Below, one piece after another: positions 28,576-37,790 of a DNA stretch of 64,000 nt. Position numbers and translations under genes: made by a program. The notes beneath the pieces are model-generated. The model searched no databases, had not been told where the DNA came from, and was given only the letters and a program-made list of their open reading frames with translations. The DNA is from Hyphomicrobiales bacterium (GTDB taxonomy: Bacteria; Pseudomonadota; Alphaproteobacteria; Rhizobiales; Rhizobiaceae), in assembly GCA_900471605.1 (NCBI GenBank), contig UCEY01000001.1, positions 1 through 64,000 on the forward strand, in the 5' to 3' direction. Within the stretch, counting starts at the first letter, position 1, and the number at the start of each line of letters is the position of its first letter.

Positions 28576-29859
28576 ATGCTGAACGATCCCCGCTCTCACG
28601 GCCTCTGGGAAAAGACCGCTCCCGCTCCGCCGGCGACACGCCGGCTGGAGGAGACGATATCGGCCGACGTGGTGATTGTCGGCGGCGGTTACACGGGCCT
28701 GTCGGCGGCACTGCATCTCGCGGAAGCGGGAACCAATGTCGTACTGCTCGAAGCCGCGGAGATCGGTTTCGGCGGGGCCGGACGCAATGTCGGCCTCATC
28801 AATGCCGGCATGTGGGTCATGCCCGACGATTTTCCGAAGGAGCTCGGTCCCGTCCACGGCGAGCGCCTGCTCGATCTGCTCGGCAACGGCCCCGCTCTCG
28901 TCCGCGAACTCATCGGGAAACACGCCATCGCCTGCGAGCTGGAAAAGAACGGCACGCTGCACTGCGCGGTTGGTCCCGAGGGGCTGAAGGAGCTGGAAGA
29001 ACGCGCCCGGCAATGGCAGGCGCGCGGCGCCCCGGTGACCCTGCTCGACGCCGCCGAAACCGAGCGGCGGGTCGGTTCCGGCGCCTATGCCGGATCCCTG
29101 CTCGACATGCGCGCCGGCACGCTGCAGCCGCTCGCCTATGCCCGCGGCCTCGCCCATGCGGCGGTGAAGGCCGGCGCAAGGCTCCATACCGGCAGCGCGG
29201 TGATCGGCACGATTGATATCGACGGCCGGAAGGTCGTCAGGACTGCGGCCGGAGAAGTCACCGCCGACTGGATCATCGTTGCCACCGACGCCTACAGCAC
29301 CGGCCCGTGGGAACAGGTGCGCCGCGAGCAGGTCTATCTGCCCTATTTCAACCTCGCAACCACACCGCTCGGCGACAACCTGCGCCGTTCGATCCTGCCG
29401 GGCCGGGAAGGCTGCTGGGACACCAGGGACATCCTCTCCTCGTTCCGCATGGACCAGGCCGGCCGGCTTGTCTTCGGTTCGGTCGGCGCGTTGCGCGGGA
29501 CCGGAACGGCGATCCACAAAAGCTGGGCACGGCGCTCTCTGAAACGGCTCTTCCCCCAGCTCGGAAACGTGGAATTCGAGGCGGAATGGTATGGCCAGAT
29601 CGGCATGACCGACAACGCCCTGCCGCGTTTCCACAAATTCGGCCGCAACGTCCTCGGTTTTTCCGGCTACAATGGTCGCGGCATCGCGCCGGGCACGACG
29701 TTCGGCAAGCTGCTGGCGCGCCATATCCTCGGCGAGGTTTCGGAAGCCGACCTGCCGCTGCCGCTGACCGAGGTTCAGGAAGCCGGCTTTAGGGCCATGA
29801 AGGAAGCCTATTATGAAGCGGGTGCGCAGATCGCCCATTTCACCGGCGAACGGTTCTGA
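28576..29859 (+). CDS. FAD-dependent amino-acid oxidase, probable L-pipecolate oxidase (AmaA-like)
   Basis: A 427-residue DAO-family flavoprotein. The N-terminal dinucleotide fold VVIVGGGYTGLSAALHLAEAG (residues 32-52) is followed by the GAGRNVGLINAG segment, and a late GYNGRGIAPGT segment contacts FAD. It is directly followed, 56 bp later, by an ALDH7-type dehydrogenase; in Pseudomonas the same pair (AmaA, AmaB) oxidises L-pipecolate to piperideine-6-carboxylate and on to 2-aminoadipate in lysine breakdown. Substrate assignment rests on this pairing. DAO-family proteins with other amine substrates (putrescine-type oxidases) are the main alternative. Confidence 0.75.
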   Translation: MLNDPRSHGLWEKTAPAPPATRRLEETISADVVIVGGGYTGLSAALHLAEAGTNVVLLEAAEIGFGGAGRNVGLINAGMWVMPDDFPKELGPVHGERLLDLLGNGPALVRELIGKHAIACELEKNGTLHCAVGPEGLKELEERARQWQARGAPVTLLDAAETERRVGSGAYAGSLLDMRAGTLQPLAYARGLAHAAVKAGARLHTGSAVIGTIDIDGRKVVRTAAGEVTADWIIVATDAYSTGPWEQVRREQVYLPYFNLATTPLGDNLRRSILPGREGCWDTRDILSSFRMDQAGRLVFGSVGALRGTGTAIHKSWARRSLKRLFPQLGNVEFEAEWYGQIGMTDNALPRFHKFGRNVLGFSGYNGRGIAPGTTFGKLLARHILGEVSEADLPLPLTEVQEAGFRAMKEAYYEAGAQIAHFTGERF

Positions 29860-29915
29860 TTGCGAAACCGCAGCCGATTTGTACATTGACGCAAATTCGA
29901 CACCCGGAGACTGAT

Positions 29916-31457
29916 ATGACGCTCGCCACTCTCGATCTCGCCGCTGAGGTGAAAACCATTCTGAGCGATCTCGGCGTCAAGGCCGAAAGCTATACGGGCG
30001 GCACGCTTGCCGTCCGCTCGCCGATCACCGGCCTGGAAATCGGCAGACTGCCGGAAGAAACCACTGCCAGCGCTGTAAAGGCGATCGACGCCGCCCACGC
30101 GGCCTTTCTGGAATGGCGGCTGGTGCCGGCCCCGAAGCGTGGCGAACTGATCCGCCTGCTCGGTGAGGAACTGCGCGCGGCCAAGGCAGCGCTCGGCCGG
30201 CTCGTATCGATCGAAGTCGGCAAGGTCACCTCCGAAGGCCTCGGCGAAGTGCAGGAAATGATCGACATCTGCGATTTCGCGGTCGGGCTTTCCCGCCAGC
30301 TCTACGGCCTGACGATCGCCACCGAGCGCTCCGAGCACCGGATGATGGAGACCTGGCATCCGCTCGGTCCGATCGGCATCATTTCCGCCTTCAACTTCCC
30401 GGTCGCCGTCTGGTCCTGGAATGCCGCGCTCGCCATCGTCTGCGGCAATTCCACCGTCTGGAAGCCGTCGGAAAAGACGCCGCTCACCGCGCTCGCCACC
30501 CAGGCGATCTTCGAAAAGGCGCTCGCCCGTTTCGTCGCCGATGGCGGAAAGGCCCCGAAGAACCTCTCGACCCTGCTGATCGGCGGCCGCGACATCGGCG
30601 AAGTGCTGGTCGACCACGACAGGATCCCGCTGGTTTCGGCGACCGGCTCCACGGCGATGGGCCGCGCCGTCGGCCCGCGGCTCGCGTCGCGTTTTGCCCG
30701 CTCGCTGCTCGAACTCGGCGGCAACAATGCAGCGATCGTCGCCCCGACCGCCGATCTCGATCTGACGCTGCGCGGCGTCGCCTTCGCCGCCATGGGCACG
30801 GCCGGCCAGCGCTGCACCTCGCTTCGCCGCCTCTTCGTGCATGACAGCGTTTACGAAACGCTGGTGCCGCGCCTCGCCAAGGCCTACCAGTCGGTGACGA
30901 TCGGTAGCCCGCTCGAAAACGGCAACCTCGTTGGCCCCCTCATCGACAAGGTCGCCTATGACAAGATGCAAAAGGCGCTGGAAGCCGCCAAGGCCGAAGG
31001 CGGCAAGGTGACCGGCGGCGAGCGCGTTCACCAGAACGAGGCGGCCGACGCCTATTACGTCCGCCCCGCCATCGTCGAAATGCCGGCCCAGACCGGCCCG
31101 GTGAAAGACGAGACGTTTGCGCCGATCCTTTACGTGATGAAATATTCGAGCTTCGACGAGGCGCTCGCGCTGCATAACGACGTGCCGCAGGGCCTTTCCT
31201 CCTCGATCTTCACCAACGACATGCGCGAAGCCGAGACCTTCGTCTCCGCCCGCGGATCGGACTGCGGCATCGCCAACGTCAATATCGGCCCCTCGGGCGC
31301 CGAAATCGGCGGCGCGTTCGGCGGCGAGAAGGAAACCGGCGGCGGCCGCGAATCCGGCTCTGACGCATGGCGTGTCTATATGCGTCGCGCCACCAACACG
31401 CTGAACTACGGCCGCACCCTGCCGCTCGCGCAGGGTGTCAAGTTCGACATCGAATAA
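29916..31457 (+). CDS. amaB: ALDH7-family dehydrogenase, probable piperideine-6-carboxylate dehydrogenase (AmaB-like)
   Basis: A 513-residue NAD-dependent aldehyde dehydrogenase closely patterned on ALDH7A1/AmaB, which oxidises 2-aminoadipate semialdehyde (in equilibrium with piperideine-6-carboxylate). Catalytic cysteine C300 is in AGQRCTSLRR, the general-base glutamate E266 in LLELGGNN, and the ISAFNFPVAVWSWN Rossmann entry and the FGGEKETGGGRESGSDAW C-terminal signature of the ALDH7 group are present. The ATG at 29916 has GGAG nine bases upstream; an in-frame TTG 30 bp earlier is less likely. Second gene of the oxidase-dehydrogenase operon. Confidence 0.88.
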   Translation: MTLATLDLAAEVKTILSDLGVKAESYTGGTLAVRSPITGLEIGRLPEETTASAVKAIDAAHAAFLEWRLVPAPKRGELIRLLGEELRAAKAALGRLVSIEVGKVTSEGLGEVQEMIDICDFAVGLSRQLYGLTIATERSEHRMMETWHPLGPIGIISAFNFPVAVWSWNAALAIVCGNSTVWKPSEKTPLTALATQAIFEKALARFVADGGKAPKNLSTLLIGGRDIGEVLVDHDRIPLVSATGSTAMGRAVGPRLASRFARSLLELGGNNAAIVAPTADLDLTLRGVAFAAMGTAGQRCTSLRRLFVHDSVYETLVPRLAKAYQSVTIGSPLENGNLVGPLIDKVAYDKMQKALEAAKAEGGKVTGGERVHQNEAADAYYVRPAIVEMPAQTGPVKDETFAPILYVMKYSSFDEALALHNDVPQGLSSSIFTNDMREAETFVSARGSDCGIANVNIGPSGAEIGGAFGGEKETGGGRESGSDAWRVYMRRATNTLNYGRTLPLAQGVKFDIE

Positions 31458-31460
31458 CCG

Positions 31461-32459
31461 ATGGCCGAGCCCATGAACCTGCTGACCGATATCGAAGGCG
31501 TGGCCGTCGGCCATGCCACCGATCTTGCCTTGGGTTCGGGGGTCACGGCCATTGTCTTCGACGAACCGGCGATCGCCTCCGGCTCCGTGCTGGGTGGCGC
31601 GCCGGGTGGGCGCGACACCGCGCTGCTCGACCCGTCCATGACCGTGCAGACGGTCGATGCCTTCGTCTTGTCCGGCGGCTCGGCCTTCGGGCTGGATGCG
31701 GCCGGCGGCGTGCAATCGGGCCTGCGCGAGATCGGCCGCGGTTTCCAGGTCGGCAGCGTCCGCGTGCCGATCGTGCCTCAGGCGATCCTGATGGACCTGC
31801 TGAACGGTGGCGACAAGGACTGGGGCCTGCATTCGCCATATCGCGACATGGGTTACGAGGCGTTCGGAGCTGCCGCAAAAGGGCCGTTCGCACTCGGAAC
31901 TGTCGGAGCCGGGACGGGCGCCACGACGGCGACCTTCAAAGGCGGTATCGGCTCGGCCAGCGCCAGGACTTCATCCGGCCATTGGGTTGCGGCGCTCATG
32001 GCCGCCAATGCCCTGGGCTCGGCGACAATAGGCGAAGGTCCGCATTTCTGGGCGTCTCCCTTTGAAGAAAACCAGGAGTTCGGCGGGCTCGGTCTGCCTC
32101 CGGCCTTCGACAATCGCATGCGCCTCAAGGGCCGCAACGTGACATCGACGACAATCGGCGTCGTCGTCACCGATGCCGTGCTGACCAAGGCGCAGGCACA
32201 CCGGCTTTCCATCCTCGCCCATGACGGCCTCGCCCGCGCGATCCTGCCGGCGCATCTCCCCTTCGATGGCGACACGGTCTTTTCGGCGGCAACAGGCGCA
32301 AAGCCTTTAAACGACCCGGCGGATTTCATGGAGATCTGCCATCTGGCGACGTTGGTGACCGCCCGCGCCGTCGCCCGTGGCGTCTACGAAGCGACGGCTC
32401 TGCCCGTTGCCAACGCCCAGGCCGCCTGGCGCGACAGATTCACTTCGCCCGCTCGATAG
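31461..32459 (+). CDS. P1-family (S58, DmpA-like) aminopeptidase
   Basis: A 332-residue Ntn-fold peptidase of the DmpA/BapA family, cytosolic, that self-cleaves into two chains. Typical blocks are DIEGVAVGHATD, GGAPGGRDTALLDP, VLSGGSAFGLDAA and GTVGAGTGATT. Family members release N-terminal D- or L-amino acids or beta-alanyl residues. It starts three bases after amaB (ATG 31461, or 31473 as an in-frame alternative) and so likely belongs to the lysine-catabolic operon; its role there is unclear. The 3' end overlaps cobC, on the other strand, by 20 bp. Confidence 0.85.
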   Translation: MAEPMNLLTDIEGVAVGHATDLALGSGVTAIVFDEPAIASGSVLGGAPGGRDTALLDPSMTVQTVDAFVLSGGSAFGLDAAGGVQSGLREIGRGFQVGSVRVPIVPQAILMDLLNGGDKDWGLHSPYRDMGYEAFGAAAKGPFALGTVGAGTGATTATFKGGIGSASARTSSGHWVAALMAANALGSATIGEGPHFWASPFEENQEFGGLGLPPAFDNRMRLKGRNVTSTTIGVVVTDAVLTKAQAHRLSILAHDGLARAILPAHLPFDGDTVFSAATGAKPLNDPADFMEICHLATLVTARAVARGVYEATALPVANAQAAWRDRFTSPAR

Positions 32460-33480
32460 TCTTCAATGCTTCCTCCAGTCGGAGCCAGTCGCTTTCGCCG
32501 GGAAGGCCGATCCTGAGATCATCGGGCCGTTCCGCGAACCGGCGCGCCAGAATACCGCGCTCTCCGAGGTGTCGGAAAATCGCTTGCGCGCGTGGATCGC
32601 GGATGAACCGGAACAGCGACGTTCCGCCCATGACGGATATACCGGCAGCGGCGAGCAGAGCATCCAGCCGCGTCGCGTCCTCTTTCAGCCTCATCCGCAT
32701 CGCCTGCCGCCATTGGCTGTCGCCGAGCGCTTCGTTCGCCACATGCAATGCCGGACCCGACACCGCCCATGGACCGAGCCGGCTCTCGATTCTCGCGACC
32801 GTTTCCGGGTGAGAAATCACGAAGCCGAGCCGCAGGCCGGCCATGCCGTAGAACTTGCCGAAGGACCGCAGCACCGCGAGCCCCCCGGCATCCACCGCAT
32901 CAGCGACGCTCGAGGCCTCCGACACATCCATGAAGGCCTCGTCGACGACCAGCAGCCCGCCCTTGGCACGCATGATTGCGGCGAGCGCCAAAAGTTCGTC
33001 GCGCCCGACGACACGGCCGGTCGGGTTGTTGGGATTGACGATGACGGCGAGGTCCGCTTCCGCCAACCGATTCAGATCAGCCGTTTCCAAAACCTCGAAG
33101 CCGGCCAGCCGCGCCGCCCGGGCATGCTCCGCATAAGTCGGGGAGAGAACCGCGGCCCGGCCTTTCCCGACAACCAGATCCGCGACCATCGGCAGCAGGA
33201 TCTGGGTCCCCGGCCCCGCCGCCGCATGCGCCATCGAGGGCGCGCCGTAAGCGCCGGCGGCCAAAGCTTTCAGCTTTTCGGCCGATGCGACCTCAGGCAG
33301 TCGCGCGAAAACATTGCCGGGCAGCGGCGAATGCGGATAGGAATGCGGGCTGATACCGGTGGAGAGATCGACCCAGGGTTCCGGCGCTTGGCCAAACAGC
33401 GCCCGGGCACGGGAAAGATTGCCGCCGTGCTGTATCGGATCGCCAATTCCATCGCCAGTTTCAGGGCCTGTCACGTTCAT
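32440..33480 (-). CDS. cobC: Threonine-phosphate decarboxylase CobC
   Basis: A 346-residue PLP-dependent class I/II aminotransferase-fold enzyme that makes (R)-1-aminopropan-2-ol phosphate, the linker of the cobalamin lower loop. Motifs: HGGNLSRAR at the N-terminus, NPNNPTGR, VVDEAFMD and the PLP-lysine segment LRSFGKFYGMAGLRLGF. I chose the ATG at 33480, which overlaps the start codon of the divergent cobD (both lie in the tetranucleotide CATG at 33478-33481); an upstream ATG at 33519 would add 13 residues but has no ribosome-binding site. Not under an evident B12 riboswitch. Confidence 0.93.
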   Translation of the reverse strand: MNVTGPETGDGIGDPIQHGGNLSRARALFGQAPEPWVDLSTGISPHSYPHSPLPGNVFARLPEVASAEKLKALAAGAYGAPSMAHAAAGPGTQILLPMVADLVVGKGRAAVLSPTYAEHARAARLAGFEVLETADLNRLAEADLAVIVNPNNPTGRVVGRDELLALAAIMRAKGGLLVVDEAFMDVSEASSVADAVDAGGLAVLRSFGKFYGMAGLRLGFVISHPETVARIESRLGPWAVSGPALHVANEALGDSQWRQAMRMRLKEDATRLDALLAAAGISVMGGTSLFRFIRDPRAQAIFRHLGERGILARRFAERPDDLRIGLPGESDWLRLEEALKTIERAK

Positions 33481-34444
33481 GTTCCTTCTCGCATTTTCTG
33501 CCCTGATCGTGGAACGCATTGTCGGTTACCCGGACTGGCTGTTCCGGCGCATCGGCCATCCGGTCACGTGGATCGGCGCGCTGATATCGCGGCTCGACCG
33601 GGACCTGAATCGCGAAAGCGACGATTTCTCCACGCGCAGGCGAAAGGGCATCCTTGCGCTTCTGGCGCTCCTCGGCATCACCATCCTGCTCGGCCTGGTG
33701 ATCCAATACGACCTGATGCTGATCCCTGTCGGGCCGGTCCTGCTGGTTCTCCTCGCGGCCAGCCTGCCTGCTCAAAAGAGCCTCGAGACCCATGTCGAAG
33801 CCGTCGCGACGGCGCTGCAACAGGCAGGACTCGAAGCCGGCCGGAAGGCCGTGTCGAAGATTGTCGGACGCGACCCGGAAAAGCTCGACGAAGCCGCCGT
33901 CTGCCGCGCGGCGATCGAGAGCCTGGCGGAGAATTTTTCCGACGGCGTCGTGGCGCCGGCCTTCTGGATGGGAATATTCGGCCTTGCCGGCGGCGTCGGT
34001 TACAAGGCGGCCAATACCGCCGACAGCATGATCGGCCACAGATCGCCACGCCATGAGGCGTTCGGCTGGGCGGCGGCGCGTTTCGACGACCTCATAAACC
34101 TGCCCGCCTCGCGCCTGAGCGCCCTTCTTTTCGTGATCGCGGCGGGTTTTATCGATGGCGCTTCGCCGGGCAACGCGATCCGCGCCATCAGGCGGGATGC
34201 CCGCCATCACCGTTCGCCGAATGCCGGCTGGCCGGAAGCGGCGATGGCCGGCGCGCTCGGCATAGCGCTCGCCGGCCCGCGCAGTTACGGTGGCCGGATG
34301 ATCAAGGCCCGTTTCATGGGCGAAGGCGGCCGCTCCGAGCTCAATGCCAACGACATAAGTCGCGCGCTGAAGCTCGCCCGCATCGCCGACGCGCTGCTGA
34401 TCGGCCTTTTCGGCCTTCTGGCGCTGATCATCTGGCAAGTCTGA
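33479..34444 (+). CDS. cobD: Adenosylcobinamide-phosphate synthase CobD (CbiB)
   Basis: A 321-residue inner-membrane protein that attaches the aminopropanol (phosphate) arm to adenosylcobyric acid. Hydrophobic segments at the N-terminus, residues 55-95 and the C-terminus, and the family blocks [35 protein letters not shown] and [19 protein letters not shown] are clear. The start codon ATG at 33479 overlaps that of the divergent cobC. Its 3' end overlaps cobQ (minus) by 17 bp. An isolated plus-strand gene between two minus-strand cob genes. Confidence 0.94.
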   Translation: MFLLAFSALIVERIVGYPDWLFRRIGHPVTWIGALISRLDRDLNRESDDFSTRRRKGILALLALLGITILLGLVIQYDLMLIPVGPVLLVLLAASLPAQKSLETHVEAVATALQQAGLEAGRKAVSKIVGRDPEKLDEAAVCRAAIESLAENFSDGVVAPAFWMGIFGLAGGVGYKAANTADSMIGHRSPRHEAFGWAAARFDDLINLPASRLSALLFVIAAGFIDGASPGNAIRAIRRDARHHRSPNAGWPEAAMAGALGIALAGPRSYGGRMIKARFMGEGGRSELNANDISRALKLARIADALLIGLFGLLALIIWQV

Positions 34445-35897
34445 GCAGTCCGTCGAGATCGAGGTGCTTTTCCATATGCGCGGCCAGCCGGTCGAGCACC
34501 GCATCGACCCCGGCCTCATAGTCAAGGCCGGATGCCGCCCCGCCCAGCCGCGTCAGCCAGGCGGATCGCTGCCTATCGTCCGAAAACAGCCCGTGGAGAT
34601 AGGTCCCCCATACCCGGCGATCCGCCGATATCGCACCTTCCGGACTTCCGCCGATTGTCGCAAAAGACCGCGCGCAATCGGCACCGGTGGTTCGCCCGAT
34701 ATGCATTTCATAACCGGAGAGGGAAATTCCGTCGAAACTCTTTCCCGCGACGGCCTCCAGCCGTTTGTCGCCTCCGAGAACCGTCTCGACATCCAGCAGG
34801 CCCAGCCCCTCGATCGACCCCGCCGGCCCTTCCGTTCCTTCCGGATCGGAAATCGTTTTGCCGAGCATCTGATATCCGCCGCAGAGACCAAGCACCCGCC
34901 CGCCGCGGCGGACATGCGCTGCGATATCCACGTCGAAGCCCGCGGCCTTCAGCGCCTGCAGGTCGGATATCGTCGCCTTCGAACCGGTGAGCAGCACAAG
35001 GTCGCAATCGCCGGGAATGACCTGCCCCGATCGGACACGGATGAGATCGACATCCGGCTCCGCCTCCAGCGGATCGAGATCGTCGAAATTGGAGATATGC
35101 GGCAGGATCGGCACCGCGATTCTGATCTTCGCACCCGCCTTGCGCAGCGAAGGCGCATCGAGGCCGAGCGCATCTTCCGCCGGCAGCCGGGACGCGTCGG
35201 CAAAATGCGGCAACAGCCCGATCGACTGCCAGCCGGTAAGGTCCCCGATCATCCGCATGCCCTCGGCAAACAGTTCTGGATCGCCCCGGAACCGGTTGAC
35301 GATGAAACCCCGGATCATCGCGGCGTCCTCGGGATCGAGCACCAGCTTCGTGCCGGCAAGGCTGGCGATCACCCCGCCGCGATCGATATCGCCGATCAGC
35401 ACCACCGGCACCTGGGCTGCCCGCGCAAATCCCATATTGGCGATGTCGTTCCGGCGCAGGTTGATTTCCGAGGCGCTCCCGGCACCCTCGACGAGAACGA
35501 GATCCGCCTGATTGCGGAGGATTTCGAAACTTTCCAGAACCCGCGGCATCAGCGCCGGTTTGAGGTCCTGGTATTCGGCAGCCCTGGCATTGCCTTCGAC
35601 CCTGCCCTGCACCACGACCTGCGCGCCGACCTCGCTCTGCGGCTTCAGGAGCACCGGGTTCATATGGACGCTGAGCGGCACGCCCGCTGCGCGCGCCTGC
35701 AGCGCCTGTGCCCGGCCGATCTCGCCGCCATCGGCGGTGACCGCCGCATTGTTCGACATGTTCTGCGGCTTGAACGGCATAATCTTCAGGCCGCGAGCTA
35801 CAAAGGCGCGGGCAAGCCCGGCGACGACCAGCGACTTGCCCACATCCGAACCCGTTCCCTGGAACATCAGCGCCCGAGCTGGAGTGACCGGAACCAT
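34428..35897 (-). CDS. cobQ: Cobyric acid synthase CobQ
   Basis: A 489-residue ATP- and glutamine-dependent amidase forming the b, d, e and g amides of adenosylcobyrinate a,c-diamide. N-terminal P-loop-like dethiobiotin-synthetase fold ([17 protein letters not shown]), KPQNMSNNA block, and a C-terminal class I glutamine amidotransferase domain with the nucleophile cysteine in [13 protein letters not shown] and the late histidine in WGTYLHGLF. Last gene of the leftward riboswitch-controlled unit, three bases after cobO. Confidence 0.95.
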   Translation of the reverse strand: MVPVTPARALMFQGTGSDVGKSLVVAGLARAFVARGLKIMPFKPQNMSNNAAVTADGGEIGRAQALQARAAGVPLSVHMNPVLLKPQSEVGAQVVVQGRVEGNARAAEYQDLKPALMPRVLESFEILRNQADLVLVEGAGSASEINLRRNDIANMGFARAAQVPVVLIGDIDRGGVIASLAGTKLVLDPEDAAMIRGFIVNRFRGDPELFAEGMRMIGDLTGWQSIGLLPHFADASRLPAEDALGLDAPSLRKAGAKIRIAVPILPHISNFDDLDPLEAEPDVDLIRVRSGQVIPGDCDLVLLTGSKATISDLQALKAAGFDVDIAAHVRRGGRVLGLCGGYQMLGKTISDPEGTEGPAGSIEGLGLLDVETVLGGDKRLEAVAGKSFDGISLSGYEMHIGRTTGADCARSFATIGGSPEGAISADRRVWGTYLHGLFSDDRQRSAWLTRLGGAASGLDYEAGVDAVLDRLAAHMEKHLDLDGLLRLAR

Positions 35898-35900
35898 GAC

Positions 35901-36515
35901 CTAGAACTCGATGCCGGCCTGGGCCTTCACGCCCGCCTTGAAGTGGTGCTTGACCAACGTCATCTCGGTGACCATGTCGGCCGCCTCGATGAGCGGCGGT
36001 TTGGCATTGCGGCCGGTAACGACCACATGCAGGTCCGGCCGCCGTGCCTGCAAGGCGGCGACGATCTTTTCGAGATCGAGGTAATCGTAGCGAAGGGCGA
36101 TATTCAGCTCGTCGAGGATGACGAGCCCGATCGTGTCGTCCGACATCAGTTCGAGCGCCTTTTCCCAGGCCTTTTCCGCCGCCGCGACGTCGCGCTTCAG
36201 GTCCTGGGTCTCCCAGGTGAAACCTTCTCCCATCGTGTGCCAGACGACACGATCGCCGAACACGACAAGCGCCGGCTGCTCCCCGGTCGACCAGGCGCCC
36301 TTGATGAACTGTACGACGCCGACCCGCCGGTTATTGCCGAGCATGCGCAGTGCAAGGCCGAAGGCGGCGGTGGATTTGCCCTTGCCGGATCCGGTATGGA
36401 CGATGAGAAGACCCTTTTCCCGGGTCTTCTCCGCCACTTCAGCATCCTGCACCGCCTTGCGGTTCGCCATCTTGCTGCGATGACGCTCGGCTGCAGCCTC
36501 GTCAATCTCCTTCAC
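35901..36515 (-). CDS. cobO: Cob(I)yrinic acid a,c-diamide adenosyltransferase CobO
   Basis: A 204-residue BtuR/CobO-type adenosyltransferase that transfers the adenosyl group of ATP to Co(I) corrinoids. P-loop HTGSGKGKSTAAFG (residues about 40-53), FIKGAW and LDELNIALRYDYL are diagnostic. The start is GTG at 36515, overlapping the stop of cbtA by 4 bp. Located between the cobalt transporter genes and cobQ in the leftward unit. Confidence 0.95.
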   Translation of the reverse strand: MKEIDEAAAERHRSKMANRKAVQDAEVAEKTREKGLLIVHTGSGKGKSTAAFGLALRMLGNNRRVGVVQFIKGAWSTGEQPALVVFGDRVVWHTMGEGFTWETQDLKRDVAAAEKAWEKALELMSDDTIGLVILDELNIALRYDYLDLEKIVAALQARRPDLHVVVTGRNAKPPLIEAADMVTEMTLVKHHFKAGVKAQAGIEF

Positions 36516-37276
36516 CGGGAAGCAAGCTTCGCCGGGGTCCCGGCAGAAACTTCCTCGCCGGCCCGGAATCGTTCGCGGATCACGCCGGCAAGCGTACCGA
36601 GCACCGCCCAGAACACCAGATTGGTGGCATAGACCGCGTTGACGAAGCGGGCATAGAGATCCATCGGCACCGCCGTTTCATGGCTGGGCGGCAGCGGCGC
36701 GCCGACGAGATGCGGAGCGATCAGAAGTACGATCGCCAGGGCCGCAAACACGGCGGAGCGCGTATAGACGAGCAGGCCGAGGCCGATCGCGGTGCAGAGA
36801 GCCGTCGAGACCCACCAGACCTGGCGCGGCCCGAGTTCGGCTGCCGGCATGCCGGGCAGTTCCGGCGGCAGGCCGAGGCCGGGCGCAAGGATGACGGTGA
36901 GGAAGCCGGCAATGCCGAACATCAGGCCGCCGCGCCAGCCCTTGAAGCCGCCGAACGCTTCCGAAACCGCGACCAGGACGAGGGCGAAGCCGATGCCGGA
37001 CAGCATGTCTGCGGCGAGCGTATAGATGAAGCGCTCGAAACCGTCGGCCGGAGCCCAGGCCTCTTCTTCATGATGGTGATCGGCAGCAGGTGCCGCTGTA
37101 CCGGCTGCCGCGGGTGCAGCGTCATGGCTGTGGCCCGCCTCGGGTGCGGCATTTTCGAATACTTCCGCCTTGAGGATCAGCGGCACGGTGGAGAAGCTCT
37201 GCATCACGGTGAGCAGCAATCCGGACAACAGTCCGGCGATCACCGCCGTGAAGACGATGTTACGAAACAGCGACAT
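36512..37276 (-). CDS. cbtA: Cobalt transporter subunit CbtA
   Basis: A 254-residue inner-membrane protein with five to six hydrophobic segments. After the first (FRNIVFTAVIAGLLSGLLLT) comes a periplasmic loop rich in His, Ala and Glu (HSHDAAP and DHHHEEE), a probable metal-capture region. CbtA is a predicted B12-regulated cobalt importer that works with the small CbtB. The ATG at 37276 has GGAG upstream; an earlier in-frame ATG at 37369 would run through cbtB. Lies 13 bp after cbtB. Confidence 0.92.
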   Translation of the reverse strand: MSLFRNIVFTAVIAGLLSGLLLTVMQSFSTVPLILKAEVFENAAPEAGHSHDAAPAAAGTAAPAADHHHEEEAWAPADGFERFIYTLAADMLSGIGFALVLVAVSEAFGGFKGWRGGLMFGIAGFLTVILAPGLGLPPELPGMPAAELGPRQVWWVSTALCTAIGLGLLVYTRSAVFAALAIVLLIAPHLVGAPLPPSHETAVPMDLYARFVNAVYATNLVFWAVLGTLAGVIRERFRAGEEVSAGTPAKLASR

Positions 37277-37289
37277 TTGGGAGATCTCC

Positions 37290-37466
37290 TCAGTGGCAGG
37301 GGAAGGCGAGCGAGTGGCGCGTGTCATGAGCGGCATTGTGGACGACTTCCAGATGCGAGAAGCCGACAAAGCCGACGATGAACAGGCCGAGCAGGGCCGT
37401 CATGCTGAGGGGAATGATCTTCGAAGCGGAGAGGCTGACTGCAGTTGCAGCAGAATTCGTAACCAT
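37290..37466 (-). CDS. cbtB: Cobalt transporter small subunit CbtB
   Basis: A 58-residue protein read on the minus strand: one transmembrane helix (PLSMTALLGLFIVGFVGF) followed by a short C-terminal tail with HNAAHDTRH and a terminal PCH. The His-rich tail is the CbtB signature and fits cobalt binding. AAAGGA precedes the ATG at 37466. First gene after the leftward B12 riboswitch; a GCCCTC/GAGGGC hairpin at 37481-37497 lies right before its ribosome-binding site and may be the riboswitch expression platform. Confidence 0.93.
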   Translation of the reverse strand: MVTNSAATAVSLSASKIIPLSMTALLGLFIVGFVGFSHLEVVHNAAHDTRHSLAFPCH

Positions 37467-37517
37467 GGTCTCGTCCTTTCGCCCTCCACCCGAGGGCCGT
37501 TCAAGTTCTTTGCCGCC

Positions 37518-37702
37518 TCTGGCAGGTCTCCTGGCTCGCGGATCGGACGCCTTGTCCCGCCTTCCCGGTTTCCCAGTGGCTTGACGGCCGAACGGCCGTT
37601 TTGGGTCAAGACTTTCCGCTTACAGTTGCGGGGGCAGCCGCGGGTTGGACGTCGAAATTCCGTCGCACCGCATTCCCTCTAAACCCTTTCGGGCACCATA
37701 GG
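37518..37702 (-). promoter_or_regulatory. Cobalamin riboswitch (class I) controlling cbtB-cbtA-cobO-cobQ
   Basis: On the minus strand the class I aptamer elements appear in order: GAATGCGGTG, the B12-box GCCCCCGCAACTGT (complement around 37622-37637), GCCACTGGGAAACCGGGAAGG, and GAGCCAGGAGACCTGCC at 37521-37537. Ligand binding should shut down cobalt import and late cobalamin synthesis. Its promoter is placed 8 bp upstream. Confidence 0.96.
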
Positions 37703-37709
37703 CCCGGCC

Positions 37710-37737
37710 ACTATAGACGAATTCGGCGTCACGGCAA
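37710..37737 (-). promoter_or_regulatory. Candidate promoter of the leftward B12-regulated unit
   Basis: On the minus strand TTGCCG (37737-37732) and TATAGT (37715-37710) with 16 bp spacing. Predicted start near 37703 coincides with the 5' end of the leftward riboswitch. Confidence 0.6.
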
Positions 37738-37753
37738 TCGCCTTTGCGACGCA

Positions 37754-37783
37754 TTGACATGGGCGTGCGACCGGGCGTACTTG
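37754..37783 (+). promoter_or_regulatory. Candidate promoter of the rightward B12-regulated unit
   Basis: Perfect TTGACA (37754-37759) and TACTTG (37778-37783) with 18 bp spacing. Predicted start near 37790 coincides with the 5' end of the rightward riboswitch. Confidence 0.6.
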
Positions 37784-37790
37784 GAAGGAG

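Noticed and set aside
33481-33519. The upstream ATG at 33519 as the cobC start
   Set aside because: It would overlap the cobD coding start by 41 bp, has no ribosome-binding site, and adds residues unlike CobC N-termini.
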